Shown here: one piece after another, positions 43,125-55,751 of the stretch | How positions within the stretch are numbered: position 1 is the first letter of the stretch | How the letters are laid out: each line of letters starts with the position of its first letter | Source of the DNA: Adineta ricciae | Lineage: Eukaryota; Rotifera; Eurotatoria; Adinetida; Adinetidae | DNA: 64,000 nt | Direction of reading: 5' to 3' | Assembly (NCBI GenBank): GCA_905250025.1 | Contig: CAJNOJ010000368.1 | Span: forward strand, 27,481-91,480 | Program-made: the position numbers and the translations under genes | The notes under the pieces: model-generated | The model's input: the letters and a program-made list of their open reading frames with translations, nothing else | Told to the model about the DNA's origin: nothing | The model's database searches: none

Positions 43125-44613
43125 GTTTGATGAGAAAGTAAATGTGAGTTCAAGTATGTTGATGCAAAGATGAGTTGTCAACGATACATCTGTCAACAAC
43201 TGGCATCACTCGATGGCAAGATCAGTTTAATATAAAATTCTGTTAGTCATCTGACAGCCTTAATTTTCTTAGAGGAAACCAACGAATACGTAAGAAGAAA
43301 ATAGGATTTATCATGTCAGCACCCACCTAAATCTTCCCACTCTCACAAGCACAGAATTTGATATCGACTCTCGTGACAGAACTAATCTCTGACTAACAGT
43401 TTCTACAGAGAAAAGCCACCACCAGATAATGCACTGCAATGCCAGGCAAATGTTACTCCAGATACACATGGAAACAAATAGTTCGCTTCTTGTTTACATA
43501 GATCGATCAAATGAAGACCGTACCAGTTAAAATTATATTTTTATATTCATTACGGCTGATTGAATGCAAGAGACTGCTGTAGAAGAAAGGCTCAGTTACG
43601 AAATAGAGATTGGTTACAGAATGAATTTGATCCCATCGCAGCTTCAAAACAAAAATCTCTGTAATACAAGAACAGAGATATCACAGTAATACGGCACGTT
43701 TCAAAATATGTTCCACCAGACTTTCGTCAAACAGATAACAAACCAATTGAATTGCTTCTGAAGGTGATACATTTACATTCATTTAAGATGAACGGTTTTC
43801 TTTCAATCCGTTAACTTCAACATAACAAATTCATTAGCATGTTGATAATAATGTTAATTTGCCTATTCTTAAACTTCTCTTTACACAAGTAAATCAACAC
43901 GTATGCGATAAATACTGTGTAACCGTAAATTCGAATGAGAACGGGAACGATGATGAAATTATCTCTACAATGACACCATCGCAATCGACAAGATAATTAT
44001 ATACGACAAAAACAGATCTGAACATGAACGATATACATCCTGATAAGCGTACTGCACCAATACTGAGATCTTGGATCCCAAAAATTTTAATATCACGCAA
44101 ATTTCGAGCACATTTTCAATGCAATTGCTCTGTTGGGTGAGCAGACCGTGAACTGAGTCAAGAAGTGTAATATTCCAGCGACTGCAACTCGATTGAGTAA
44201 GCGAATCCACCTGTGTCGTCAATGGTGGCCACTGTATTTCGAGTGAGGATTGTTATAATAATACGACTAATGATTTTAAATGTAATCGAACTAGTCGAGA
44301 AATCAGGTACGTTTTCTTTTGAAGCCGTGATCTCAATTGACTGGTTACAGTTTTAAAGTGTTGATTCATCAATTGATTTCGTAAAGTTCCCCTTACATAA
44401 ATCATATATCAGAAAGAAAATCTTGAACGTGACTCGGTATTATAAGTAATCAAATGGTTACTATTCAATAGGGTAACATGTGTTGCTAATATTTATACTC
44501 GATTTATTCACATTCACGCCGGACATTGAGATTGATAACTATTTATTTCAAATTTTCAAAAAAGATTAAAAGTGAATCCGCACTTTCAAAAAAAGTAGAT
44601 GTACTTCATTGTT
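43125..44613. other. Gene-poor interval, 1.5 kb
   Basis: Counterpart of 38193-39684. Nothing coding or structured recognised. Confidence 0.4.
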
Positions 44614-45249
44614 CTACGCAGTGTTCAGTAAAGGATCGTATGTGTTTTCGCTTTCGACTTTTACGTCAGTTCCAGTAACGTTCATTGCTACCAGTGGTGT
44701 TAAAAATTCTCGTGGTGAATACGATCCGTTACGCGTATTTTGTGCACCAAAATACTGAATTCGTCTCTGATGAATCATTTCGCTCAATTGTCCTGCAAAT
44801 TCTCTTGCAATCACCGTTTTAAACATAACTCTTTTCAAGCCAAAAGTGCCTCTCAATGTGATACATTTCCTTTTGCTCAAGCTCCATAAACACACGACGA
44901 GGACCATGCCGAAGACGATGAATGTTATTCCCAGTGGTCGAAGCCATTGTGTTTCGTAAATAAAACCATATATACAAGAAATGATTCCTACGAGTAATAC
45001 AGTTATCGAGAGAAACGTGAGTTTCTCATCGAGACGTGTTTCGTCGATGCGATCAATTGAATCGAGTATGATCGAAGAATAAGAAGAACGATTAACACAA
45101 CCACAAATCGTCGCTTTCCAACGAATTAAGAGCCGAAAATTAGTAACAATAACTATTGCTTTGTTTAATTGGGAGCGTTCACGACCTCTGTATTTACCCA
45201 CAATTACTTCACCACCGGACAATGCAGGAAATCTAGTATCGTTATCCAT
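44614..45249 (-). CDS. Two-TM protein with PH/GRAM-like segments
   Basis: 211 residues from MDNDTRFPALSGGEVIVGKY. The frame extends upstream to 45474, but the paralogue at 49343 also begins at MDND, so that start is chosen. Residues 10-75 (VIVGKYRGRERSQL, IVIVTNFRLLIRW, SSIILDSIDRID) have the beta-strand pattern of a PH or GRAM-like domain. A helical hairpin follows at about 82-105 (FLSITVLLVGIISCIYGFIY) and 110-130 (GITFIVFGMVLVVCLW). The next part, KCITLRGTFGLKRVMFKT then AREFAGQLSEMIHQRR, resembles the closing strands and helix of such a domain. The PH-like call is inference; the hairpin is clear. Probably a membrane-attached lipid- or protein-binding protein. Confidence 0.65.
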   Translation of the reverse strand: MDNDTRFPALSGGEVIVGKYRGRERSQLNKAIVIVTNFRLLIRWKATICGCVNRSSYSSIILDSIDRIDETRLDEKLTFLSITVLLVGIISCIYGFIYETQWLRPLGITFIVFGMVLVVCLWSLSKRKCITLRGTFGLKRVMFKTVIAREFAGQLSEMIHQRRIQYFGAQNTRNGSYSPREFLTPLVAMNVTGTDVKVESENTYDPLLNTA

Positions 45250-45492
45250 CGTCGATTTGAGCACTAATAACTGTATAAATTGAAAGTTGTATGAGTAATT
45301 GATATTCCCAATTCTTTCAATACATTTGTGCACTAGCTTATCTTCGACGTATGGATATTTATATGAGTAAGCACGGAACCTTGATCTATAACATGATCGA
45401 ATGAAGAGAAGAGAAAAGAAAAAGATAATTGTAACAACTTTCTTTGTTTGGATAATTAATTGGAGAACATACAACTTTAACTTCGCTGGGGC

Positions 45493-45501
45493 TTATATAT
45501 A
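45493..45501 (-). promoter_or_regulatory. Candidate TATA box of the two-TM gene
   Basis: Minus-strand TATATATAA about 240 bases upstream of ATG 45249, conserved at 46429-46437 in the other copy. It implies a 5' UTR of about 200 bases or an upstream intron. Confidence 0.35.
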
Positions 45502-45977
45502 GGTTCAGTCCGGGATACAATTAACTTGTAGAAGGGGTTCAGGAATTCAGATAAAGAGGGCGATATTGGAAGAAATATCTCTGGATATGTGTATGAAATC
45601 GTTGACTTGCTCCAACTTAACTTACTCGACAGCTGCTTCCTTTTTCTCACTTATTCTCCTTCCTTTTATATTTCTCCTCTCCTTCGTTTTCGTTCTTTAC
45701 ACATATTCAAGTGCTTCACATTATCTAATAGAGAAAGAAGATTCTATTGTACTACGTCTTTCTTCATTTCGAATGATCAAATTTAATCGAGTGGTGCCAT
45801 AATCATGAAATAGAAAGTGACCTGATCCAAGAATACCACGCGGCAGCATACGGCAATACGAACCTCTACAAAACTAAAGGATGTATATCCCGTTTTGTGA
45901 AAGAAAGGGTTATAGCTGCGTTAAAACTGGTTAAAGTTTGTTGGTTTGTCCAAGCCAATCAGATTGCAGCATTTCAT

Positions 45978-45978
45978 N
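45978..45978. other. Assembly join (single n)
   Basis: The 935 bases after it (45979-46913) are a second version of the 935 bases before it (45043-45977). The last 126 bases of each are identical. Confidence 0.95.
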
Positions 45979-46185
45979 GTCGATGCGATCAATTGAATCG
46001 AGTATGATCGAAGAATAAGAAGAACGATTAACACAACCACAAATCGTCGCTTTCCAACGAATTAAGAGTCGAAAATTAGTAACAATAACAATTGCTTTGT
46101 TTAATTGCGAGCGTTCACGACCTCTGTATTTACCCACAATTACTTCACCACCGGACAATGCAGGAAATCTAGTATCGTTATCCAT
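45979..46185 (-). CDS. Two-TM PH-like protein, 5' part, cut by n
   Basis: Starts MDNDTRFPALSGGEVIVGKY at 46185 and runs to IILDSIDRID where the n cuts it. With 39685-39940 it probably represents the same allele of the gene that is complete at 44614-45249. Confidence 0.75.
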
Positions 46186-49100
46186 CGTCGATCTGAGCAC
46201 TAATAACTGTATAAATCGAAAGTTGTAGGAGTAATTGATATTACTAATCCTTTCAATACATTTGTGCACTAGCTTATCTTCGACGTATGGATATTTATAT
46301 GAGCAAGAACGGAACCTTGATCTATAACATGATCGAATGAAGAGAAGAGAAAAGAAAAAGATAATTGTAACAACTTTCTTTGTTTGGATAATTAATTGGA
46401 GAACATACAACTTTAACTTCACTAGGGCTTATATATAGGTTCAGTCCGGGATACAATTAACTTGTAGAAGGGGTTCAGGAATTCAGGTAAAGAGGGCGAT
46501 ATTGGCAGAAATATCTCTGGATATGTGTATGAAATCGTTGACTTGCTCCAACTTAACTTTCTCGACAGCTGCTTCCTTTTTCTCACTTATTCTCCTTCCT
46601 TTTATATTTCTCTTCTCGTTTGTTCTCGTTCTTTACACATATTCAAGTGCTTCACATTATCTAATAAAGAAAGAAGATTCTATTGTACTACGCCTTTCTT
46701 CATCTCTAATGATCAAATTTAATCGAGTGGTGCCATAATCATGAAATAGAAAGTGACCTGATCCAAGAATACCACGCGGCAGCATATGGCAATACGAACC
46801 TCTACAAAACTAAAGGATGTATATCCCGTTTTGTGAAAGAAAGGGTTATAGCTGCGTTAAAACTGGTTAAAGTTTGTTGGTTTGTCCAAGCCAATCAGAT
46901 TGCAGCATTTCATAAATCAATGAAAACTTAACGATGTTCCTTACAAAGTGATTCTTGCAAGGTAATCGAGGTCAAGGATCTTGAATCTGATGTTAGCTTC
47001 TGGGAATTTCAATTCGCTAATTAGCTAATTAAGCAATGAAAACTTTTCGGGTTGTCGAGTGAGCGTTGATTGAAGGGTAATCGAGGTCGAGGATCACGAA
47101 TCCGAGGTTAGTATTGCTTAATTAATTATTAATTTTTCATTAACTGGCCACGACTTATTAACATCCGTTTCCAGAGTAGACCGAAGGATTTCTGCCGTCG
47201 GGAAATTCGAATTTGAGGGCGAATTTTGTTTTATTCGATGAGCCTGGGCTTATTCCTTCCTCTTTACAAACGAGATATTTTTCTTTATCTGTTCTAAAAT
47301 CTTTTGTAGAAGATGGTGAGCTGAACGCTATTCACGGACATCATGTGTACAAAGATAGCAGCTCAAGAACTTACACGAAAAGATCTAATGCATTGTACAT
47401 AATGATGTTTCTAATTGAAGAAATCCGAAAAAGTGATATGAGCTTAGTTTCATCTTTGCTTTGTAGCCTACATACATCATACTCTTTCATGGGAATTTAG
47501 TAGAAGTGGTTCGCAAAGTGATATACCCGTCGGCGGAATTCCATCTTAGTAACTATAGACGCGTGGACTATACAAACAGTATTCTGAACACATGCAACGC
47601 TATGGAGATGTTCGCTTCGAAACAAATCATACAATAAGAATTTCTTATCTAGTTTCTTTTGGTAGTCGAATGAATAGAAGATCATGACTGTCGAAGTGAC
47701 AATGAAAGAAAACCCAGTCGTTCAGTTTGAAAGTGGATAAAAAACGAAAGGAATAACAGAGACAGCATGACAACGGCTAGCCGTGAGTGACCGACCGGAG
47801 TGAGGTCGACGAACGACTAGGCGTTTAAATGTTAGATTAATCCTAAAGTGTACGCTTAGAATAACCTTGCCAGGCTTCAGATAATTTTGAAAAGGATTTG
47901 ACGAATGGATATTCCTCAATGAAAATATTCGACAAGGTATCATTTCGTTGACAGGAGAGAAAAGAATCGGTTTATCGCTGGCAGACACAGACGAATGTTC
48001 AAAATTTTCAAGTGGTCTACTGTATATCGTCCGTCTATGAGTGACTTAGTAAAGCATTTATGAAAATTTGCGTGCGCGTGATGTGAAAAAAAGAAAAACA
48101 GACGAGAAGGTCAATGGTTGGCCGTGTGACTAGCCGTTAAGCGATGCATTTTTCAGTCAACATAGATAGTGCTGGAGAATTATCCACTGACAAATGACTA
48201 ATCGGTCAGATTCCTAAAAAGACCTCTGTATCCTATTCATTCTAGTTCTAGTGTGTGGCATAGTGCCATGATTCAGTTGAGCACCAGTAGCAATCGCAGT
48301 GCGTTTTTTCTCTTTCGAAGTCCTTGAATGTGTTCAGCATCCGGAAAAGTCTTTCAGAAAAGGGTCAGCGAATCCAAAGGATGAGCGTTACTTGTACTAT
48401 AAATATCATTACTCTTTTTAAATAAAAGTTCACTGCATTAATCTCTTGTATGTAAAAGAAAAAGCTTACACAAATTTTTTTCTCGCCATGATTCTGTCAA
48501 TTAAAATAAATTTCGTTATGACAATGACCCAAATTGAAAATCAATGCCTTCCGAACACATATACTTCATTCGTCAATAGATGATTATTATAGATGCGTAA
48601 ATACATAGATTTGTTCCAACATCGCTCGCTAATCCAATAAACTAACTATATATTGACGAATTGTATCATCATAGAGCTCTATATTTTAGTTGGTGTCAAT
48701 AACAACGTCGACGTACACATTAGACTCCGCAATTTCCAATTTAAAATATGTCATTTTTTATCGTTCTTGCCCTACATCAGACGAATTATTCAAAAGTTTT
48801 TTTTTGTCAGAGTCAAGTGTAACACGCTGACGGATCGTCCTGACATACCATTGTTACCTTTTCATGTACTCTGATTACATATTTTTGGAAGTTTGATTGC
48901 CGAGGAAAAAAACAACAATTAAGATTACTCATGTTTCGTTCACATGGACAATCGTTGTGACAGAATAAACTTTACTTCAGGTGAAAGAATCCATTGACAA
49001 CAACGATAATGGATGCGCGAATCAACTTGCGTTATGAGTGATAACTATCGTGTATTTCGAGTATAGTTCAACGTCATAACGTGGCTATTTGTAAGTCTTA

Positions 49101-49342
49101 TTGAACTTGCTAAGAAATCAGATATATGGTATTGACTGTGCAAAATTGTATTTCATACATAAAGTGCACATTATGTTGAGAATCTCCATTGTGACTAGTT
49201 TTACATAATTTCTGTAAATAACGCTGATCAACATTAATATATTTCACGCTAAAAACGGGATTGATAACTATTTATTTCAAATTTTCAAAGAAGATTAAAA
49301 GTGAATCCGCACTCTAAAAAAAAGTAGATATAGTTAATTGTT
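46186..49342. other. Gene-poor interval, 3.2 kb
   Basis: 5' region of the two-TM gene, then non-coding AT-rich sequence. An open plus-strand frame at 46502-46738 (hydrophobic, also at 45566-45802) is kept between copies but so is its surroundings. A direct repeat lies at 46917-47117. No transposase, tRNA or rRNA is recognised. From 47285 onward the interval has a second version at 55752-58368. Confidence 0.4.
46917..47117. repeat. Imperfect direct repeat, period about 117 bp
   Basis: Two units, about 46917-47000 and 47034-47117. Each begins caatgaaaactt and later contains ggtaatcgaggtc-aggatc followed by gaatc-ga-gttag. They diverge at several positions and a ctaattaagc stretch separates them. 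Meaning unknown. Confidence 0.55.
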
Positions 49343-49978
49343 CTACGCCATGTTCAGTAAAGGATCGTAGATGTTTTCGTTTTCAACTTTTACGTCAGTT
49401 CCAGTGACGTCCACTGTCCCCAGTGGTGTTGAAAATTCTCGTGGTGAATACGATCTGTTATGCGCATTTTGTTCAACAAAATATTGAGTTCGTCTCTGAT
49501 GAATCATTTTGGTTAATTGTCCTGCAAATTCTCTTGCAATCGCCGTTTTAAACATAACTGTTTCCAAGCCAAACGTGCCTTTCAATGTAATATATCTCTT
49601 TTTGTTCGAGTTCCACAAACACACGACGAGGACCATGCTGAAGACGATGAATGTTATTCCCAGTGGTCGAAGCCATTGTGTTTCGTAAATAAAGCCACAT
49701 ATACAAGAAATGATTCCTACGAGTAATATAGATATCGAGAGAAACGTGAGATTCTCCTCAAGACGTGTTTCGTCGATGCGATCAATTGAATCGAGTATGA
49801 TCGAAGAATAAGAAGAACGATTAAAACAACCACAAATCGTCGCTTTCCAACGAATTAAGAGTCGAAAATTAGTAACAATAACTATTGCTTTGTTTAATTG
49901 AGAACGTTCATGACCTTCGTATTTACCCACAATTATTTCACTGTCAGACAATGCAGGAAAACTAGTATCGTTGTCCAT
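49343..49978 (-). CDS. Two-TM PH-like protein, second paralogue
   Basis: 211 residues, same length as the protein at 44614-45249, beginning MDNDTSFPALSDSEIIVGKY. The PH/GRAM-like segments and the membrane hairpin (FLSISILLVGIISCICGFIY, GITFIVFSMVLVVCLW) are kept. Differences cluster in the C-terminal third (EQNAHNRSYSPREFSTPLGT). It is a local paralogue rather than an allele, because each of the two genes also has its own second version. Its partial allele is at 57773-58368. Confidence 0.65.
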   Translation of the reverse strand: MDNDTSFPALSDSEIIVGKYEGHERSQLNKAIVIVTNFRLLIRWKATICGCFNRSSYSSIILDSIDRIDETRLEENLTFLSISILLVGIISCICGFIYETQWLRPLGITFIVFSMVLVVCLWNSNKKRYITLKGTFGLETVMFKTAIAREFAGQLTKMIHQRRTQYFVEQNAHNRSYSPREFSTPLGTVDVTGTDVKVENENIYDPLLNMA

Positions 49979-51186
49979 CGGTAATCTGAGTACTAATGAC
50001 TGTATAAATCGAAAGTTGTATGAGTAATTGATATTGCCAATTCTTTCAATACATTTGTGTACTAGTTTATCTTCGACGTATGGATATTTATATGAGTAAG
50101 AACGGAACCTTGATCTATAACATGATCGAATGAAGAGAAAAAGAACAAAGTCAGGTGCGGATTATCTCCCACATGCGTCGCTGCTACTTCGTGATGAATA
50201 GAATAAGAGCAGCGAACATAAGTCGTGACCGTAATGTCTGATAATTTTAGTTCGACGAGCAGTTGGAGTCAAATGAGAATGTACGTGCACTTTGTAATGA
50301 TTTGTATGGAAGACGTGTTATCATCTATGACAGTACAATTTCGGTTATTTCTTGTAACGAAGAATGGCAACTTTTATATACAAAAATATACGTATTTAAA
50401 TATACAACCAAAAAGAAAGGATCAGAAGAACTACGACGAACGTGTAGATGTTATCTACACAGATATTGCTAAACGCTGATTTTTTTACAGTCGTCTGTAT
50501 TTTTCTCAGTTAAGCATGTATATCTTAGTTAAAAGCGAAAGAATATGTTTGCTCGTTCAGTGTATTCTTTATTTAACTGTTACTTGCTTAATGGTGATAC
50601 ATTTCGGAGTTCGGATAGAGTTATCCCTACGTCTCTATTGGCTTTTCGTCTGTCGAATCTATCAGTGGCTGATTAAATTTTGTCAGCTAAATCGTGTAGG
50701 ATTAATATCATCAGATGTTTAATACCTTGTTATTTTCGGTTTTATTTTCAGCGGTTCTGGAAATTTCCGTATTCACAATTACAAAGACTGTGTCTCTTAT
50801 GAAGTATGAGTGGTACAATTCCTCGATATATGTTGAAGTTGCTGATGAAAAGTGGTTTACTTGTGTCTGTGGTTTTGAGCTTTCTGTTAGCAAATGCGTG
50901 ATGAGTAGCAAGGCAGTAAAATAAAAAAACAAGCATAAGCGTGAAAATAAATGGAAATCATTATCAGATTGAATTTTATATTATCATTTGTTTTTCTTTT
51001 GAAACGTTCTATTTTGAAAAATTCTATATAACTACATGGCTTGTGCATATTATAAAATCATGAAAAATAAGAATATGATGATTTAATACTAAGTAACACT
51101 AAAAGGTTCGAGTAAGAATTTATTCTCTGTTTTCATCTTCTTGTAGACAGGATCTAAACTAGGGAGCGTATGTTATATCTAAGTGT
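49979..51186. other. Intergenic spacer, 1.2 kb
   Basis: The first 150 bases resemble the 5' region of the other two-TM gene. The rest has only short frames with no recognisable motif. Confidence 0.4.
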
Positions 51187-54100
51187 TCATTTCAATTGTT
51201 GTGCTGGTACACCTGACCAATCCGTGTTAAATGGCAGTTCATCGTTCTTCATTACTAATGTGTACGGCAAAAGTCGATTTTGCCCATGAAGAATTGCGCC
51301 GGAAAGCACCATCGAGTAGCTCATAAGTACCGTCGATTGATGCACAGTAGCGAATGCTAATTTGAGGATGCGCTGCTCGAATGTATGACACTGAAGTAGT
51401 ACAAAAGTCAAAATAGAATAAATAAGACAATAAAATTGATCAGAATCTTGAGGACGTTAGTATATACGTAGATGAAAAATAGCAACTACACTCATACTCT
51501 CACGGGAACCTACAGTCACGGTGCCTACGTTAAAAGCTATGTATCTCTACCATAGGATGAAAGTCTAACTCAACGACTCCAAGTGTGCAGCACCATTGAA
51601 ATTTACCTGAATCGAGGCCTCCATATGGAACCGAACATGATCGTCGATAAAGACAAGTTGAGGGTCAGTAAGACAGTCAATATCAAACAGAATAACATCA
51701 CTTGCGATTCGAGCGCCCAATCCACGAAAGAGAAAAACCAGAAGCTGTGTTCGTGCCAATAATGGACATATCAATATCTTAAAGTCGATAAGGAACGCGC
51801 TAAGAAAGTATTGAGTGGTCGTCATAACGTCGGAGAAAGTGAAAGTGGTGCTGGTTCGTTCAACAAAAGCTGAATAACGATACACTGCACAAAAGAAAAC
51901 TGCATGCACAAGCGGCGCAACAGTAATTGGCAGTAACACGTAGATGCTAACGAACACAAATTTACCAATTAAAAAAAATACGGAAGTCTGTATGAGGTGG
52001 TAAATCAGTGACGAATCACGTAATAACGATTTGTGGTCTATTGGTATTTGCTGAGCCCGATGGAATGGCATTTGTTGGCCAGGTATACCGAGCAGTATGA
52101 TGTTTGAAGCAAGGCCATCGGTTTTTCTCGTAACTAGAGTAAAGTTACCTACCGTTATGTTCGATGCAAGATGTGCACCTGGTATGAGCGTACATCCATT
52201 GCCTAAATTTGTGTCAGAGCCAACATGAATAGAATCGATACAGCAGTCATGTTCGTGTGCCATTTCAAATGGAGCAATCATTACTTTGTTGAAGGTTGTT
52301 GCACCACGTCTAGCTGTAAACAGATTCGATGGAAAATACAAAAAGGTATGAAATTCAGCTAGTTTTACATCATCTTCAATATGTCCTCCAAGCCAACGAA
52401 GAATATAGACCGAAAATATACTATACTTAGGAATGAATGCGAATGACCAATAGAATGTTGATACGATGAGCCGACGCAGCCATATCTTGTGCAAATAATA
52501 ATAAGAATTAAGTGAATATTGTCCAGGTACAGCATGGCCTACGACGAACTTTAGTAAGACCAAAGAAACAAATAGACTAACGAAAATCCAAAAGAGCCAA
52601 GTCAGAGCAAGTTGAACAGATAACGGCGCAAATGAAATAGCTCGACATTGATACACACGATACGTTAACGCGAGCAATATATAATGAATTAGCAAAACGC
52701 TCACTACACACGAAAACTGATAGAGACGTTGTTCTTGTGATAGTATTCGGTTCTCACTGAATATACACTTATGTGGCGCCGTCACATGACCCGCGATTGC
52801 CGACATGGGCTCGATGCAAACATAATCGTCGATATTTACCCTTTCGTAAAGAACGCAGCGCACGCCGATCGAACAATATGATCCAATCGAGATCGGGTAA
52901 AGTTTGTACGTGCGATCATAGAAGGATAAACTCGAAAGTATTGTTTCATTACCAATGACTGTCGAACCTCCTACTTCAAGCAGCCAAGGAGCATCTATTC
53001 GTGTTGTATATATATGACAATGGTGACCAATGTGCGCCCCACAAAGTCGAAGGCATGAATTGTAGAGCGAAGTGCCTACTAAATGCTGTAACCAGTAACA
53101 ATTGTTAATCGACCATAGCCTATCTAAGAACCACCAGCTGTAATAGCTCCAAGAATAGAGCTCATCGGTTGTCCCAATAACTGACCAAAACTGGCAAAAC
53201 AAACGTTGACATACGACATAGCATAGTAGGTGAACGATTGGAACAAGAAAGATTGCTAATGATGAATTAAGTTGACAAAGAAATAATATTGGACTGAGCC
53301 ATTGCACAGCGAGCAACAGCACTCCAATGGTTTCAATACACAATGACGGTTTCAATCGACAATGGCAATCGTCATCATTTGATTGCATTGCTGCTGGAAT
53401 GTCCAATTTCTCCTCTCGGTCAGCTAACAAGCGTTCAAGAGCATGCGCAAGTTGTCGTACTGTAGGATTTTCGAACAAAACTCCAATTTGAACTTTAGGG
53501 TAAATCCGTTTTCTAATAAGTGATAAAGCCTGAATAACATCTAGTGATGTGCCACCGATTTGTCTGAAAGATACATCTAAACTTAGTGATTGAGCATGAA
53601 ATGCTTGTGTGAAAATAGCATAGACTTCTTGTCCTAAGGGTGATAACGTTGATTGCTCGACAGAACTCGTATTGTTTGAAACAGCAGGTATGATAGGTGT
53701 TGGAAGGGATTTCCGATCTATCTTTCCATTGTTATTCAATGGTAATTGTTCCAATATGACGAAAAAAGAGGGATGCATGAACGGCGGTAGATGCGATCGA
53801 CAATGCTGTTGTAATTGCTCTTCTGTAGCATTCAAACTTTGAACGTAAGCTACAATATGTTCATTCCACTTAACGACCACGCAGGCGACGACGCCAGTAT
53901 CAAGCAAACACTTTTCTATTTCACAAAGCTCGATACGTTGTCCACGCAATTTGATTTGATAATCCTTACGACCAAGATAATGTAAATAACCGCTGTTGTC
54001 CATCTGAACGAGATCACCTGTCCGATAAAATGGTTCACCATCGATGTTTACTAATGCATTTTTTGTCAAATCATCCCGACCCAAATAACCGGCAAACACG

Positions 54101-55750
54101 CCTACGCCTCCCACTAACAGTTCGCCCACTTGCTCAGTAGTAATCAACTGTTGAAATTCGTCGACGACGACACACTGATAGTTTGGCAGCGGTTGACCGA
54201 TTGGAATACTTTTTCTGTCTGACTGTCTATTCACTAAATGGTATGTTGCATCAATTGTGGTCTCGGCAGGACCATAATGATTCCATATTCGACAGGTTTT
54301 CGGAAGTTGACTCACCATAAGGTCCACTAATCTTACAGAGAGAGCTTCACCTAGAACAGTTACAAGCAGACAATATCAGCGCAAATACTAATCTTAGCTA
54401 CTTACCACTACTGCAGATTGATTGAAATGTCTTTCCAACTGCTGATAAATGCTCTTCTTTCAAAAAGGTAAATATACTTTGCAGTAGAGAGGGTACGACT
54501 TGCATGTATGTTATTTGTTTTCTATTGAAAATATCAGCCATATATTCAAGATCTAAGATTCCATCTGGATGAAGCATAACCAAGGTAGCACCGACGATCA
54601 ATGTTCCAATGAGATCTTTAACATGAATGTCAAACGAGCAACGAGCCATTTGAAGTATAATATCATTCTTGCTAAAACTTCCAACTTCGATCATTGAATC
54701 TATACTTGAGCAAAAATTACGATGTCGTACTTGTACCTGAATGGAATAAAATTAATGTAGCATGTTATTTCTTTTTCTCGAGACAGCTTTCGTAACATAC
54801 CGCTTTTGGTACTCCTGTAGAACCACTCGTGAAGATGACGTAGGCTATGCTGTCAGGAGTTATCAAACAGTCAGGCAGTTGATTGACGGTCGCTATACCG
54901 GCACTGAAGTCAGCATTGACTGCATTGTCAACGTTAAATACAGTGCCATCGACCTGAACTTTGCTATGCGTCAAATTGTGAACAAGAATTAGACGACTTT
55001 TAGTTTCTTTAATCAGTATGTGAAATCGTTGTGGGGGCCAATCAGGAGAGAGTGGACAATACACAGCACCAACCATTTCAATTGCCATTGCACCAATGAC
55101 CTACGTCAAAAAGAAAAAAAAGCCGGCTATCACTGCTAAATACCTCATTTTTCAAGTTTACCATGGATATACTGCGTTCCATGCATTGACAGATAATTTT
55201 ACCAGGAAGAACATTGTATCTATTCAATAAGCTTAGGCCGATTAGTTGAACATAATACAAAAGCTCAGCGTATGTGAGGCATTGTTCATCCAGCTCGACA
55301 GCAATTTTTTGCGGATTATGTGCAGCCTTTTCGTTGAATCTTTCGAAAATAGTCTTAGATGTCAACGCCTTCTCTTCACATTGCCTTCTATTTAATTCAT
55401 GAATTAACTCCGCTTCTCTCGGGAGAATTATGGACATTTTGTACAATGGCGATTTTGACCATTCGTTCGAAGAAAGGAACAACTGTTTAATGAACCTTGA
55501 AAAACGCCGGCTTATTCTGTCTACAGTTCCTTGATCAAATAAATCTTTCGAACAGACTAATGAACATGTCATCGCATTGTTCACAGCTGATCCATCATGA
55601 ACAATCGTGCACATAAAATCAAATTTAGCCACATGCTCGCTTCGCTCCCACGATACTCGATCAACATCAGCTCCAGCGAAATCCACTCGATCAGTAACAT
55701 CACACAATGTTATGTAATCAAACATGATCTCCAGAAATGGCACGGGTGAT
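51187..55750 (-). CDS. NRPS final module: C-domain end, A, PCP and Pls-like terminal domain
   Basis: Minus-strand exons 55750-55162, 55100-54801, 54736-54406, 54350-51607 and 51390-51187; introns of 61, 64, 55 and 216 bp. After the end of a condensation domain comes an adenylation domain with FTSGSTGVPKA (A3), WNHYGPAETTID (A5), FYRTGDLV (A7), LRGQRIEL (A8) and NNNGKIDRK (A10), which activates an amino acid as AMP ester. A carrier domain has FRQIGGTSLDVIQ, whose Ser takes the phosphopantetheine arm. About 700 further residues hold several TM helices and hexapeptide-type repeats (VGGSTVIGNETILSS; LGNGCTLIPGAHLASN). This layout is that of the terminal domain of Pls-like synthetases. No thioesterase is present. 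The last exon (HTFEQRILKLAF to WSGVPAQQLK) is joined by the 216-bp intron, phase 0. The 5' part continues at 58370. Confidence 0.8.
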
Positions 55751-55751
55751 N
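55751..55751. other. Assembly join (single n) inside the NRPS
   Basis: The NRPS reading frame stops here and resumes at 58596; bases 55525-55750 equal 58370-58595. Confidence 0.95.

Noticed and set aside
45566-45802. A hydrophobic 78-residue plus-strand protein, also at 46502-46738
   Set aside because: It lies in the promoter/5' region of the two-TM gene and is conserved no better than surrounding non-coding sequence.
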